Shown: positions 1 to 5,819, counted from the first letter of the stretch. The stretch: DNA of 9,943 bases from Aquificaceae bacterium (GCA_015490215.1 WFYH01000231.1:1-9943), one strand, 5' to 3'. Translations and numbers: made by a program. Notes: generated by a model not told the origin, from the sequence alone.

Positions 1-284
1 CTTATCCTGAAGTCTCCGCCGAGCAGAGCTGAGATCAAGGCTCCCAGCAGGAAAGCCCAATTTATAACGGCGGTAAACTGCCATAGTGCACTTTGAACCT
101 CCGCATCGGGGTAAAGGATAGGCTTTAGGATGTTGTCACCCCACACGATGATACCGTTGGTAACCCCCCAAGGCGCACCGAAAACGAACATCAGGGGAAC
201 TATAAAGCCCATAGCTATACCGCCCACCCATGCGGGCCACTGCTTTCTGAAGAGCTTTTCGTATACCTCCTTTACGGTTTCCAT
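1..284 (-). CDS. YeeE/YedE family (sulfur transport) membrane protein, N-terminal part
   Basis: Partial gene; the C-terminal part lies beyond the left edge. The ATG at 284-282 follows a strong Shine-Dalgarno sequence (GGAGGAGA) at a good distance. The 94 visible residues begin METVKEVYEKLF, then run WPAWVGGIAMGFIVPLMF (about 16-33) and FGAPWGVTNGIIVWG (about 35-49), followed by another hydrophobic segment (WAFLLGALISALLGGD). The pattern of a GG-x-x-x-G helix followed by PWGVT-x-GI-x-x-WG is typical of the YeeE/YedE (DUF395) family, integral inner-membrane proteins that take up thiosulfate or other reduced sulfur compounds. That role would suit a sulfur-oxidising chemolithotroph, but the substrate cannot be read from this fragment. 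The 89-base gap from the THEP1 gene and the strong ribosome site suggest its own transcription unit. Confidence 0.72.
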   Translation of the reverse strand, partial: METVKEVYEKLFRKQWPAWVGGIAMGFIVPLMFVFGAPWGVTNGIIVWGDNILKPILYPDAEVQSALWQFTAVINWAFLLGALISALLGGDFRI

Positions 285-310
285 CTTTCTCCTCCAGAGG
301 CGGTCTTGGA

Positions 311-359
311 AAGTATTATTTCAGCTTAGGGCCAAAGCAACTATAATAAACACTTATAG
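311..359 (-). promoter_or_regulatory. possible promoter and inverted repeat upstream of the YeeE/YedE gene
   Basis: This 89-base gap is the longest in the window. On the minus strand, TTGCTT (342-337) and TAATAC (320-315) are separated by 16 bases and could be -35 and -10 boxes, each a weak 3/6 match. Just upstream, positions 341-359 form a perfect inverted repeat (CTATAA, 7-base loop, TTATAG) that overlaps the -35 position. It could be an operator or simply AT-rich sequence. Confidence 0.25.
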
Positions 360-373
360 ACCCATAAAAATAG

Positions 374-892
374 CTACTCAAAGAGCTGAAGGACCTCCTT
401 ATCCATATCCTCCCTGTTTCCCTTTGTAAGCTCTATGAGCACAGCTCCGGGAAGCCTCCTTATCTCTTTAACGAGAGGATGAACATCCCTTATGGGTATA
501 GTCACTATCATGTCCCTCGGCTCGTGAACTGCGACCCTCATGATATCCCTGAACTTTTTTGAAAAAAGCTCCATCTTGCCCACTTCGTCCACAACGAGGA
601 TTTTATCTCTTTTAGACAGAGCCTTTTCCAGAAGGGGAAGCACCACACTCTCAAACCTTGCAACGTTTACCCCATAAGAGCCTACAAGATGTTTTGAAGT
701 GAATGTTTTGCTAGCAAATAGGGTTTCTTTACCTTCGGTAGTAACCACTTTGAAACCTTTTCTCTTTTTGGTCTTTCTGTCCCTTACCTCTTCCGTCCAA
801 AAGCCTATGGCTCTGTCTTTAAGAGCCTTTACCAGCTTCCTGACCAACGTGGTTTTCCCAACACCGGGTTCTCCGGTTATCACTACTTTCAT
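374..892 (-). CDS. THEP1-family nucleoside-triphosphatase
   Basis: A 172-residue RecA-like P-loop NTPase of the THEP1 family (DUF265), enzymes that hydrolyse ATP, GTP and other NTPs in vitro; the Aquifex aeolicus member has been characterised structurally. Their cellular role is unsettled. Visible motifs are Walker A GEPGVGKTT (7-15), the family signature GFWTEEVRD (30-38), YGVNVARFE (73-81), Walker B ILVVDEVGKMEL (98-109) and a late T-x-x-N-R element (156-160). The length is normal for the family. The ATG at 892-890 overlaps the coaE stop (ATGA) and sits behind AAGGAGG inside the coaE coding region, so translation is probably coupled to coaE. It is the last gene of this minus-strand run, and no terminator hairpin is visible after its TAG stop. 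Confidence 0.88.
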   Translation of the reverse strand: MKVVITGEPGVGKTTLVRKLVKALKDRAIGFWTEEVRDRKTKKRKGFKVVTTEGKETLFASKTFTSKHLVGSYGVNVARFESVVLPLLEKALSKRDKILVVDEVGKMELFSKKFRDIMRVAVHEPRDMIVTIPIRDVHPLVKEIRRLPGAVLIELTKGNREDMDKEVLQLFE

Positions 893-1479
893 GGATCCTC
901 CTTTATGAGTTTGTAAACTTCTTTGACCTGCCTTTCGGTATCCTCAAGCGGTCCAGAGTTGTCTATTACAAAGTCTGCAAATTTTACCTTCTCCTCTATG
1001 GGCATCTGTTTTTCCCACCTTCTTTTAAAGTCCTCTTCCGCAAAACCCTTCTTGAGGGCACGCTCAAGGCACACCTCATAAGGAGCATATACAACTATGG
1101 TTTTATCGTAATTCTTATAGGTTCCCTTTTCTATCAGAAGGCTTGCCTCCACCAAAACAACTACATCCTCGGGAAGGGAAGAAAAAATTTTGTCCAACTC
1201 CTTGTATAGTTCCCTGTGGGTGATTTTCTCGAGCAACCTAAGTTTGCTTTCGTCGGAAAATACGATGTTTGCCAGCTTCTTCCTGTCTATGTTGCCGGCA
1301 TCGTCTAAGATACTTTCCCCGAAAAGTTCTACCACCTTCTTGTGAACGGGATGTCCCTTCCTGTAAAAGCCGTGGATCAGCTTATCCGCATCTACAGTAA
1401 AAGCCCCAAGCTTTTCAAAGAGGGATGCTACCGTAGACTTTCCGCAACCTATGTTACCCGTTAGGGCTATCTTCTTCAC
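889..1479 (-). CDS. coaE: dephospho-CoA kinase
   Basis: Dephospho-CoA kinase phosphorylates the 3'-hydroxyl of dephospho-CoA, the last step of coenzyme A synthesis, in the cytosol. The 196-residue protein has Walker A GNIGCGKST (8-16), the substrate-side DAD motif (30-32), EASLLIEKG (111-119) at the usual place of the D-x-PLLFE-x-G motif, a basic lid helix near residues 138-154 and the C-terminal DFVIDNSG motif (169-176). The length is normal. The start is GTG (1479-1477), forming a 4-base GTGA overlap with the stop of the preceding 86-residue gene. No strong Shine-Dalgarno sequence precedes it, so initiation likely depends on coupling. The identity is secure from motif order; the start rests on the overlap and the immediately following MKKIALTG strand. 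Confidence 0.93.
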   Translation of the reverse strand: MKKIALTGNIGCGKSTVASLFEKLGAFTVDADKLIHGFYRKGHPVHKKVVELFGESILDDAGNIDRKKLANIVFSDESKLRLLEKITHRELYKELDKIFSSLPEDVVVLVEASLLIEKGTYKNYDKTIVVYAPYEVCLERALKKGFAEEDFKRRWEKQMPIEEKVKFADFVIDNSGPLEDTERQVKEVYKLIKEDP

Positions 1480-1736
1480 TCTATTTCTATCTTCTGGGGT
1501 TTTTTGCGTTCCTTGAGCTGTGTTTTCTTTTCAAGGACTTCAACCTGATAGTCAAGGAGGGTTTTTATTATCTTCAGGAAGGAAAGCTCCATAGCATAAA
1601 CGTTCCTGATAATCTCCTCCCGCACTTCCTTGGGCGGGATCAACAGCTCAAAGATACCTAAGACACTCTTTCTGAGTCGCTCAACTTCTTGCTCAAGACT
1701 TTCCGTTTTAAGCTCCTCTCCCTTTTTCTTACCCAT
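1476..1736 (-). CDS. hypothetical 86-residue charged helical protein
   Basis: I do not recognise a family. The product has a basic start (MGKKKGEEL), a helical stretch with heptad-like spacing (LEQEVERLRKSVLGIFELL, about 14-32), a central PPKEVREEIIRN segment and a second long amphipathic helix (about 46-78), ending in a Lys/Arg-rich tail. There is no signal peptide, and a small coiled-coil or helical-hairpin protein in the cytosol is likely. The ATG at 1736-1734 has an in-frame TAA two codons upstream, so no longer N-terminus is possible. A good sigma70-like promoter ends 8 bases before the ATG, so the message may be nearly leaderless. The 3' end overlaps coaE by 4 bases (GTGA). That it is a real gene rests on this fit between promoter, start and overlap. 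Confidence 0.72.
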   Translation of the reverse strand: MGKKKGEELKTESLEQEVERLRKSVLGIFELLIPPKEVREEIIRNVYAMELSFLKIIKTLLDYQVEVLEKKTQLKERKKPQKIEIE

Positions 1737-1744
1737 CAGTTATA

Positions 1745-1773
1745 AATATACCTTAGGCTTTCCTCTCTGTCAG
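1745..1773 (-). promoter_or_regulatory. probable internal sigma70-type promoter for the 86-aa gene, coaE and THEP1
   Basis: On the minus strand, CTGACA (1773-1768; 5/6 match to TTGACA) and TATATT (1750-1745; 5/6 match to TATAAT) are separated by exactly 17 bases. The -10 box ends 8 bases before the ATG of the 86-residue gene, so the predicted transcription start falls on or next to the start codon. It lies in the 49-base gap after infC, the largest gap within this run. Confidence 0.5.
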
Positions 1774-1785
1774 CTATCTAGTCTT

Positions 1786-2313
1786 TTACTTTTTCCTCTT
1801 GGGAGCTAAGGTGAAGATCATAAAGGGTCCTTCCTTTTTTGGTCCAGATTCTACCTCGGATATATCCTGAAGTTCCTCCACTATCCTTTTGAACAGGCGC
1901 TCACCCAGTTCTGGATGGACGTTTTCCCTTCCCCTGAAGCGGAGTCTTACCCTCACCTTGTCGCCGTCTTCTAAGAACTCCCTCATGTGCTTTAGCTTTA
2001 CCTGCAGGTCGTGTTCCTCTATCCTTACCTTCATGCGGATGTCCTTTACCTCTATTTGGTGTTCCCTTTGTTTTTTTCTTGCCTCCCTTTCTTTCTTTTT
2101 GAGTTCGTATTTGAACTTGCCGTAGTCCATAACCTTGCATACGGGAGGTTTCGCCTGAGGTGCTATTTCCACGAGGTCAAGACCCTTTTCCTCCGCAAAA
2201 CGGAGCGCCTCACTAAGCGGAACTATCCCCACTTGCTTGCCGTTTTCATCAATTAGCCTTACCTCTTTTGCCCTTATCTGGTGGTTTACCCTGTAGTTTT
2301 GGATCTTACTCAT
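1786..2313 (-). CDS. infC: translation initiation factor IF-3
   Basis: IF-3 binds the 30S subunit, blocks premature 50S joining and checks start-codon pairing with initiator tRNA. The 175-residue protein shows the N-terminal domain (1-76) ending in the family signature APQAKPPVCKVMDYGKFKYE (51-70), a Lys/Arg-rich linker helix (about 70-88), and the C-terminal domain with VKDIRMKVRIEEHDLQVKLK and RLRFRGRE. The length is normal. The start is an ordinary ATG (2313-2311), unlike the AUU of Escherichia coli infC on which its autoregulation depends. An ideal AGGAGGT at 2323-2317 lies inside the end of the preceding gene, whose TGA overlaps the ATG (ATGA). The usual partners rpmI and rplT do not follow; a 49-base gap with a promoter and the 86-residue gene do. 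Confidence 0.97.
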   Translation of the reverse strand: MSKIQNYRVNHQIRAKEVRLIDENGKQVGIVPLSEALRFAEEKGLDLVEIAPQAKPPVCKVMDYGKFKYELKKKEREARKKQREHQIEVKDIRMKVRIEEHDLQVKLKHMREFLEDGDKVRVRLRFRGRENVHPELGERLFKRIVEELQDISEVESGPKKEGPFMIFTLAPKRKK

Positions 2314-3017
2314 CCGACCTCCTGAAGGAGTTTTTTAATGTGAGAAAGGGAAGAAAGTTCATACCAATTATTTATTCGTAAATTTTCCATAATCCTTTTG
2401 CCCTCGGGGTCTTCCCTCATTGCCTCAAGTGCGGCTAAGATTACCCCCTTTTCTTGGGAAAGCTCAGGAGAGATCATAATTACGTGTGAAGCCAACCGCT
2501 CATCGCTCTCAAGGAGCACCTTAACCCCTCTCTTTGAAAGACCACTCAGCTGATCCCAAAAATCCTTATATAGAAATCCGTAGTCCGCTTCACCTTTGGC
2601 TATACCCGTGAGCACCTCTTGCCAAGATCCTTTAAAAACAGGGGTAAAGCTTATACCCTTATCGGTTAGTATCTTCATACCCAAAAAGGTGGCAAACTGG
2701 TTCTCAACACACAGAACGTCCTTTTCGTTGATGTTCTCTAAAGATCCTTCGCTGTCTGCGGAGGCAACTATCACCACCTCGTCGTAGTTGTCATTGCCCG
2801 CCACAGGTTTAAATCCTCTTTCCTCTTCAAGCCTAAGGGCATCAAGGGGATTGGAGTAGGAAAGGTCTATTTCTGGAAAGCTCTTGTAGTAGCACTCAAA
2901 GTCAAAACAGCTCAAAAGCTCCAAGGTCAGACCTGTCTTTTTCACAAGATAAGAGGTGAACTCTACCCAAACCACCTTGTTCTTTGAAGAGTCATGGGGG
3001 CAAACCGCAAACTTCAT
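2310..3017 (-). CDS. PhnD-like substrate-binding-domain protein, no signal peptide
   Basis: A 235-residue protein with features of the PhnD/SsuA/transferrin-like periplasmic binding fold: the opening strand MKFAVCPHDS, the helix EFTSYLVKKTG, the pocket segment EIDLSYSNPLDALRLEEERG followed by FKPVAGN, the DEVVIVA strand, a crossover around LCVENQFATFLGMKIL, and GIAKGEADYGFLYKDF. Phosphate, phosphite and phosphonate binding proteins share this layout, but the ligand cannot be inferred. No signal peptide or lipobox is present, so it probably stays in the cytosol, which is unusual for a transporter subunit; no ABC permease or ATPase gene is adjacent. I chose the ATG at 3017, six bases after GGGAGGT, rather than the in-frame ATG at 3035, which overlaps the upstream gene and has no ribosome site. 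The stop overlaps infC by 4 bases. Confidence 0.72.
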   Translation of the reverse strand: MKFAVCPHDSSKNKVVWVEFTSYLVKKTGLTLELLSCFDFECYYKSFPEIDLSYSNPLDALRLEEERGFKPVAGNDNYDEVVIVASADSEGSLENINEKDVLCVENQFATFLGMKILTDKGISFTPVFKGSWQEVLTGIAKGEADYGFLYKDFWDQLSGLSKRGVKVLLESDERLASHVIMISPELSQEKGVILAALEAMREDPEGKRIMENLRINNWYELSSLSHIKKLLQEVG

Positions 3018-3019
3018 AG

Positions 3020-3415
3020 TCACACCTCCCTCCATAGGATTGTCAAAGCAAGCAGAAGGTTGAATACAAACAGAGCCGTGGACAGGTAGGACATCCTGCG
3101 AAACTTGGTCCTCTGAGGAGAATTGTAGGAGTAGTTTTCTATGTTGCCCAGCATCCTCTTATATCTTCTCAGGGAAAGGGACAACCCCAAGTTTACCGAA
3201 AGCCCTAACAGTAACACCAGCCCTTCCCATGCTTTGCCCAATATAAGATACAACACAAGAAGCGGAAAGGCAATCTTGTAAAAGCGAAAAAGAATCCTTC
3301 CGTAAAAATGTCCCGCTAAGTTTTTGTGCTCGGGGGTTCTGAGCAAAACAGGTGCCACAACCGACACTAAGAAGAAGAGACTGCCTGTATATAGGGAAAG
3401 CAGGAGAAGCTCCAT
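3020..3415 (-). CDS. DUF4149-like integral membrane protein
   Basis: A 131-residue membrane protein with four predicted helices: about 4-24, 44-60, 62-82 and 108-127. The first helix leads into VVAPVLLRTP (19-28), and the following NLAGHFYGRILFRFYKIAF (32-50) with its AG-x-x-x-GRI pattern resembles the DUF4149/TMEM205-like family, whose function is unknown. A basic loop (RRYKR and QRTKFRR) suggests a cytoplasmic segment between helices 3 and 4. The ATG at 3415 lies only 10 bases after the 3' end of tRNA-Leu and has no clear Shine-Dalgarno sequence, only AAAGA. It ends 2 bases before the PhnD-like start. Family assignment is from pattern memory and is moderately sure; membrane location is surer. 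Confidence 0.7.
   Translation of the reverse strand: MELLLLSLYTGSLFFLVSVVAPVLLRTPEHKNLAGHFYGRILFRFYKIAFPLLVLYLILGKAWEGLVLLLGLSVNLGLSLSLRRYKRMLGNIENYSYNSPQRTKFRRMSYLSTALFVFNLLLALTILWREV
3024..3030 (-). promoter_or_regulatory. ribosome binding site that fixes the PhnD-like start
   Basis: GGGAGGT (minus strand) lies within the last codons of the DUF4149-like gene, 6 bases before the ATG at 3017. It favours this start over the ATG 18 bases upstream. Confidence 0.7.
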
Positions 3416-3425
3416 TCTTTAAATA

Positions 3426-3509
3426 TGCCGGAGGCGGGAGTCGAACCCGCACGCCCTTGCGGGCAGAGGATTTTGAATCCCCCGCGTCTGCCAGTTCCGC
3501 CACTCCGGC
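3426..3509 (-). tRNA. tRNA-Leu (anticodon CAA)
   Basis: An 84-base type II tRNA. The acceptor stem GCCGGAG/CTCCGGC is perfect, with discriminator A at 3426. The anticodon stem GGGGA/TCCTC encloses the loop TTCAAAA, with anticodon CAA at 3475-3473, which reads UUG. A long variable arm (GCCCGCAAGGGC region) and the T arm GCGGG-TTCGACT-CCCGC follow. The long variable arm, A discriminator and anticodon identify a leucine tRNA. The 3' CCA is not encoded, since the next bases are TAT, so tRNA nucleotidyltransferase must add it. The gene is the first element of a minus-strand run, and its 3' end lies 10 bases from the next coding region. Confidence 0.97.
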
Positions 3510-3511
3510 TA

Positions 3512-3540
3512 TTGGTTAATTTTACCTTCTTTGTGTTAAT
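3512..3540 (+). promoter_or_regulatory. possible murG promoter overlapping the tRNA promoter
   Basis: TTGGTT (3512-3517) and GTTAAT (3535-3540), 17 bases apart, are modest matches. They would give a leader of only about 6 bases before the murG ATG. Only 44 bases separate the tRNA from murG, so any murG promoter must overlap either the tRNA promoter or the tRNA gene. Confidence 0.3.
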
Positions 3541-3547
3541 ATTTGAA
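3519..3547 (-). promoter_or_regulatory. promoter of tRNA-Leu and the downstream operon
   Basis: On the minus strand, TTCAAA (3547-3542; 4/6 match) and TAAAAT (3524-3519; 5/6 match) are 17 bases apart. The -10 box ends 9 bases before the mature tRNA 5' end, so transcription would begin only one or two bases ahead of it. It fills the gap shared with the divergent murG gene. Confidence 0.5.
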
Positions 3548-3553
3548 GGGTTC

Positions 3554-4606
3554 ATGAGGCTCGTAGTTTCAGGAGGTGGAACAGGCGGTCACTTCTTTCC
3601 CGCCCTTGAAATCCTCAGGAAAGCCAGAGACAGAGAAGTAGAAACCCTTTATGTAGGCACAGAGAGGGGAATAGAAAAGGCTTTGGAAAAGGACATACCC
3701 GAAAAAAAAGTTTTCCTAAGAACCTCCCCTGTGAGGGGTGTATCTCCGCTGGCAAAGATAAAAGCCTTCAAGGGAATTCTATCAGGTGTATTTGAGCTTC
3801 TTCCCCAGATGGACAAGGATTTTAGGACGCTAATTATGGGCGGTTATCCGAGCGTGCCCGCAGGCTTGTGCACATTGATCAAATTCAAAAAGCTTTACAT
3901 CCACGAACAAAACTCTGTTCCCAGCGCCACAAACAGGTCCTTTATCCTTTTTGCCAAGAGGACCTTCATAACCTTTGAATACACCAGAAAGTTTTTTAAG
4001 GGGGAGTTCGTTGAAAGGGTAGGGCTTCCCGTAAGGAGCGAGTTGGTGAAAACGAAGATAACTAAGGAGGGTGCTAAAGAGGTTTTCGGCTTTGATCCTA
4101 AAAAACCCGTTATCCTGTTTTTGGGAGGAAGTCAGGGGGCAAAATTTATAAACACCTTGGCAGTTGACTTTGCCAAGAGGACGGGCTTTCAGGTTCTTCT
4201 CCTTTCTGGGAAGAAGGATTACGAAAGGGTTGTCAAGCTTGCGGAGGGTCTGAGAGGATTTAGGGTTTTCCCTTTCAGGACGGATATGGGGATAGTTTAC
4301 TCCTGCGCAGATGTAGCGGTCTGCAGGGCAGGTGCTTCAACGATAACGGAACTTTCCTTCTTTAAGGTTCCTTCGGTTTTTATCCCTTACCCCTATGCAG
4401 CAGGTGACCACCAGTTTTACAACGCAAAGGAGATAGAAGACCTCGGCGGAGCCTTTGTGATCCGTCAGGAAGATGCCTCGCCCGAGGAGGTTACCCGCCT
4501 CGTGGAAAAAGCCCTCGCCGATAGAAAATCCATGGGGGAGAACATACACAAGTTCTATGTCCCTAACTCCGCCGATCTAATCCTTGATCAGATCCTTCAG
4601 GATTGA
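3554..4606 (+). CDS. murG: UDP-GlcNAc:undecaprenyl-PP-MurNAc-pentapeptide GlcNAc transferase
   Basis: MurG transfers GlcNAc from UDP-GlcNAc to lipid I, making lipid II on the inner face of the cytoplasmic membrane. The 350-residue GT-B glycosyltransferase has GGGTGGH (7-13) in the N-terminal fold, GGYPSVPAG (96-104), HEQNSVPSATNR (117-128), GGSQGA (191-196) opening the C-terminal fold, RAGASTITEL (258-267) and PYPYAAGDHQFYNA (278-291) for UDP-GlcNAc binding. Serine 124 replaces the glycine usual in HEQN-x-x-PG. The length is normal. The frame is open upstream through the tRNA gene, but the ATG at 3554 is the right start because the GGGTGGH strand begins there; the ribosome site (GAAGGG) is weak and close. 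It stands alone, without ftsW, murC or other division/cell-wall cluster partners, and overlaps the convergent kinase gene by 30 bases. Confidence 0.97.
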   Translation: MRLVVSGGGTGGHFFPALEILRKARDREVETLYVGTERGIEKALEKDIPEKKVFLRTSPVRGVSPLAKIKAFKGILSGVFELLPQMDKDFRTLIMGGYPSVPAGLCTLIKFKKLYIHEQNSVPSATNRSFILFAKRTFITFEYTRKFFKGEFVERVGLPVRSELVKTKITKEGAKEVFGFDPKKPVILFLGGSQGAKFINTLAVDFAKRTGFQVLLLSGKKDYERVVKLAEGLRGFRVFPFRTDMGIVYSCADVAVCRAGASTITELSFFKVPSVFIPYPYAAGDHQFYNAKEIEDLGGAFVIRQEDASPEEVTRLVEKALADRKSMGENIHKFYVPNSADLILDQILQD

Positions 4607-5098
4607 AAGCACCTCTTCGGAGGGTCGCTCGGTGTTGAGTTCAACGTAGCTTACCTCTTCTGGTGGTTCAAAAACCTCTTTCTGCTTTAGATAAACGCTA
4701 AAATCCGCATCCGAAACGTCCACACGCTTCTCTAACCTCTTCCTCACCGCATCATCGCTTGCGGTTACAAGGATGAATAAGGGTTTTTCAAAGTTCTTTT
4801 TTACAAGATCCCTTTGCCACCTTTTCAGAAATGTTGCATCAAGGACAACCTTTTCCCCACTGCGCACAAGCTCTTTAGCCCTGTTTATCATTTCCCTATA
4901 AACCCTCTCTGTCATATCTTGGGTGTAGATACCCTCTCCGAAGGGAGCTTTCGCACTCTGGGAAGGTTTAATCCCCGCAAGCTCCTTCCTTATTTCGTCG
5001 CTCCTAAGCCATCTATAGCCAAACTTCTCGCTGATGAGCCTTGCCACAAAGGACTTTCCCGTTCCAGAAAGACCGAAAACCACTATCGGATTAGGCAT
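4577..5098 (-). CDS. small P-loop kinase of the AAA_33 / COG0645 type
   Basis: A 173-residue predicted kinase. Motifs are Walker A GLSGTGKS (9-16), RSDEIRKEL (32-40), GIYTQDMTERVYREM (56-70), LDATFL (86-91), a basic lid region (DDAVRKRLEKR, 115-125) and LKQKEVFEPPEE (137-148). The RSD, DATFL and late EPPE motifs match COG0645 predicted kinases, which often occur as the C-terminal half of proteins whose N-terminal half resembles aminoglycoside phosphotransferases. Here the domain stands alone. The phosphate acceptor is unknown. I prefer the ATG at 5098; a TTG at 5107 would overlap the frdB stop (TTGA) and add three residues. Neither has a good ribosome site. It follows the iron-sulfur gene by 5 bases and overlaps the 3' end of murG tail to tail. 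Confidence 0.8.
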   Translation of the reverse strand: MPNPIVVFGLSGTGKSFVARLISEKFGYRWLRSDEIRKELAGIKPSQSAKAPFGEGIYTQDMTERVYREMINRAKELVRSGEKVVLDATFLKRWQRDLVKKNFEKPLFILVTASDDAVRKRLEKRVDVSDADFSVYLKQKEVFEPPEEVSYVELNTERPSEEVLSILKDLIKD

Positions 5099-5103
5099 AT
5101 CAT

Positions 5104-5808
5104 TCAAAAGCCCAGAAAGCCGAAGTCTTCTTCCTTTTTGCTTAGAAGCCCCGCGCCTACAAGCTTGGTTTCAATCAGGTTTATCCACCTCTCGGGCATA
5201 CACCCTTTGGGGCAAAAAAGGTTGCAGTTGCTGCAGTGCACACACTGGCGGGGGTTCATATTAAGAAGGTCCTCAAGCCTCCCTTCAGCCAGAGTATCCC
5301 TCGGGTCTTCCGTTATCCTGTAGGCACGTGTGAAAGCCATGGGTCCTCCGAATTCCCTGCCTTCCTGAAGAGGAGGGCAAACTGCATTGCAGATATCACA
5401 GGCTATACAGTCCCAAGCCTTGGCGGTTTTGAATAGGGTTTCCTTGGATACGGAAATTGCCTCATCGCTGGGAACCAACCACAAACGGTGCCTTTTCAAT
5501 ATCTGAGGTAAATGCTCTTGGTCAACCACAAGGTCCTTAAGTACTCCCACCTCCTGCAGGGGTTCTATCAGTATCTCTTCTTCCCCGTCAACCCTTGTAT
5601 TACAGGCAAGGACGGGTTTGCCATTTACCTTAACTCCGCACGTTCCGCACACGGACGCCCTACACATTACCCTAAAGGAAAGGGTCGGATCGTGCTCTTC
5701 TCTTATCCTATAGAGGATCTCCAAAACGGTGAGAGGCATCCTTATATCAAGTTGGTATTGATCGGTTACAAACCTGCCCTCTTTGAACCTACGAACCTTT
5801 ACTATCAT
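5104..5808 (-). CDS. frdB: fumarate reductase/succinate dehydrogenase iron-sulfur subunit
   Basis: A 234-residue electron-transfer subunit of the SdhB/FrdB family, passing electrons between the flavoprotein (SdhA/FrdA) and the acceptor or donor module; in reductive-TCA organisms the complex reduces fumarate. The plant-type ferredoxin domain has C49, C54, C57 and C69 for a [2Fe-2S] cluster. The second domain has C134-C137-C140-C144-P and C189-C192-C195-C199-P. The cysteine at 192 sits where classical SdhB/FrdB have Ile or Val, which predicts a [4Fe-4S] third cluster instead of [3Fe-4S]. I chose the ATG at 5808, seven bases after AAAGGG, over the GTG at 5811. No flavoprotein or membrane-anchor gene is adjacent; a 75-residue orphan precedes it by 11 bases and a kinase follows. 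Other FrdB-like iron-sulfur proteins, such as thiol:fumarate reductase subunits, are possible. Confidence 0.88.
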   Translation of the reverse strand: MIVKVRRFKEGRFVTDQYQLDIRMPLTVLEILYRIREEHDPTLSFRVMCRASVCGTCGVKVNGKPVLACNTRVDGEEEILIEPLQEVGVLKDLVVDQEHLPQILKRHRLWLVPSDEAISVSKETLFKTAKAWDCIACDICNAVCPPLQEGREFGGPMAFTRAYRITEDPRDTLAEGRLEDLLNMNPRQCVHCSNCNLFCPKGCMPERWINLIETKLVGAGLLSKKEEDFGFLGF

Positions 5809-5819
5809 CACCTTTCCCT

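Noticed and set aside
285..373. Rho-independent terminator after the THEP1 gene
   Set aside because: The only hairpin is AT-only except for its end pairs and is not followed by a T run on the minus strand.
130..429. Plus-strand open frame across the YeeE/YedE start and the gap
   Set aside because: It is antisense to a clear gene with a strong ribosome site, and its translation has no recognisable domain.
1889..2256. Frames opposite or within infC, including an 81-residue hydrophobic one
   Set aside because: All are shadows of infC. The hydrophobicity comes from reading Lys/Arg-rich codons backwards.
3425..3553. In-frame N-terminal extension of murG beginning at 3425
   Set aside because: The extra 43 residues are a translation of the antisense of tRNA-Leu. 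The GGGTGGH strand that always opens MurG begins at the ATG at 3554.
3159..3555. Minus-strand frames over the tRNA (starting MAELADAGDSK and similar)
   Set aside because: These are translations of tRNA-Leu itself continuing out of frame into the DUF4149-like gene, a common false call.
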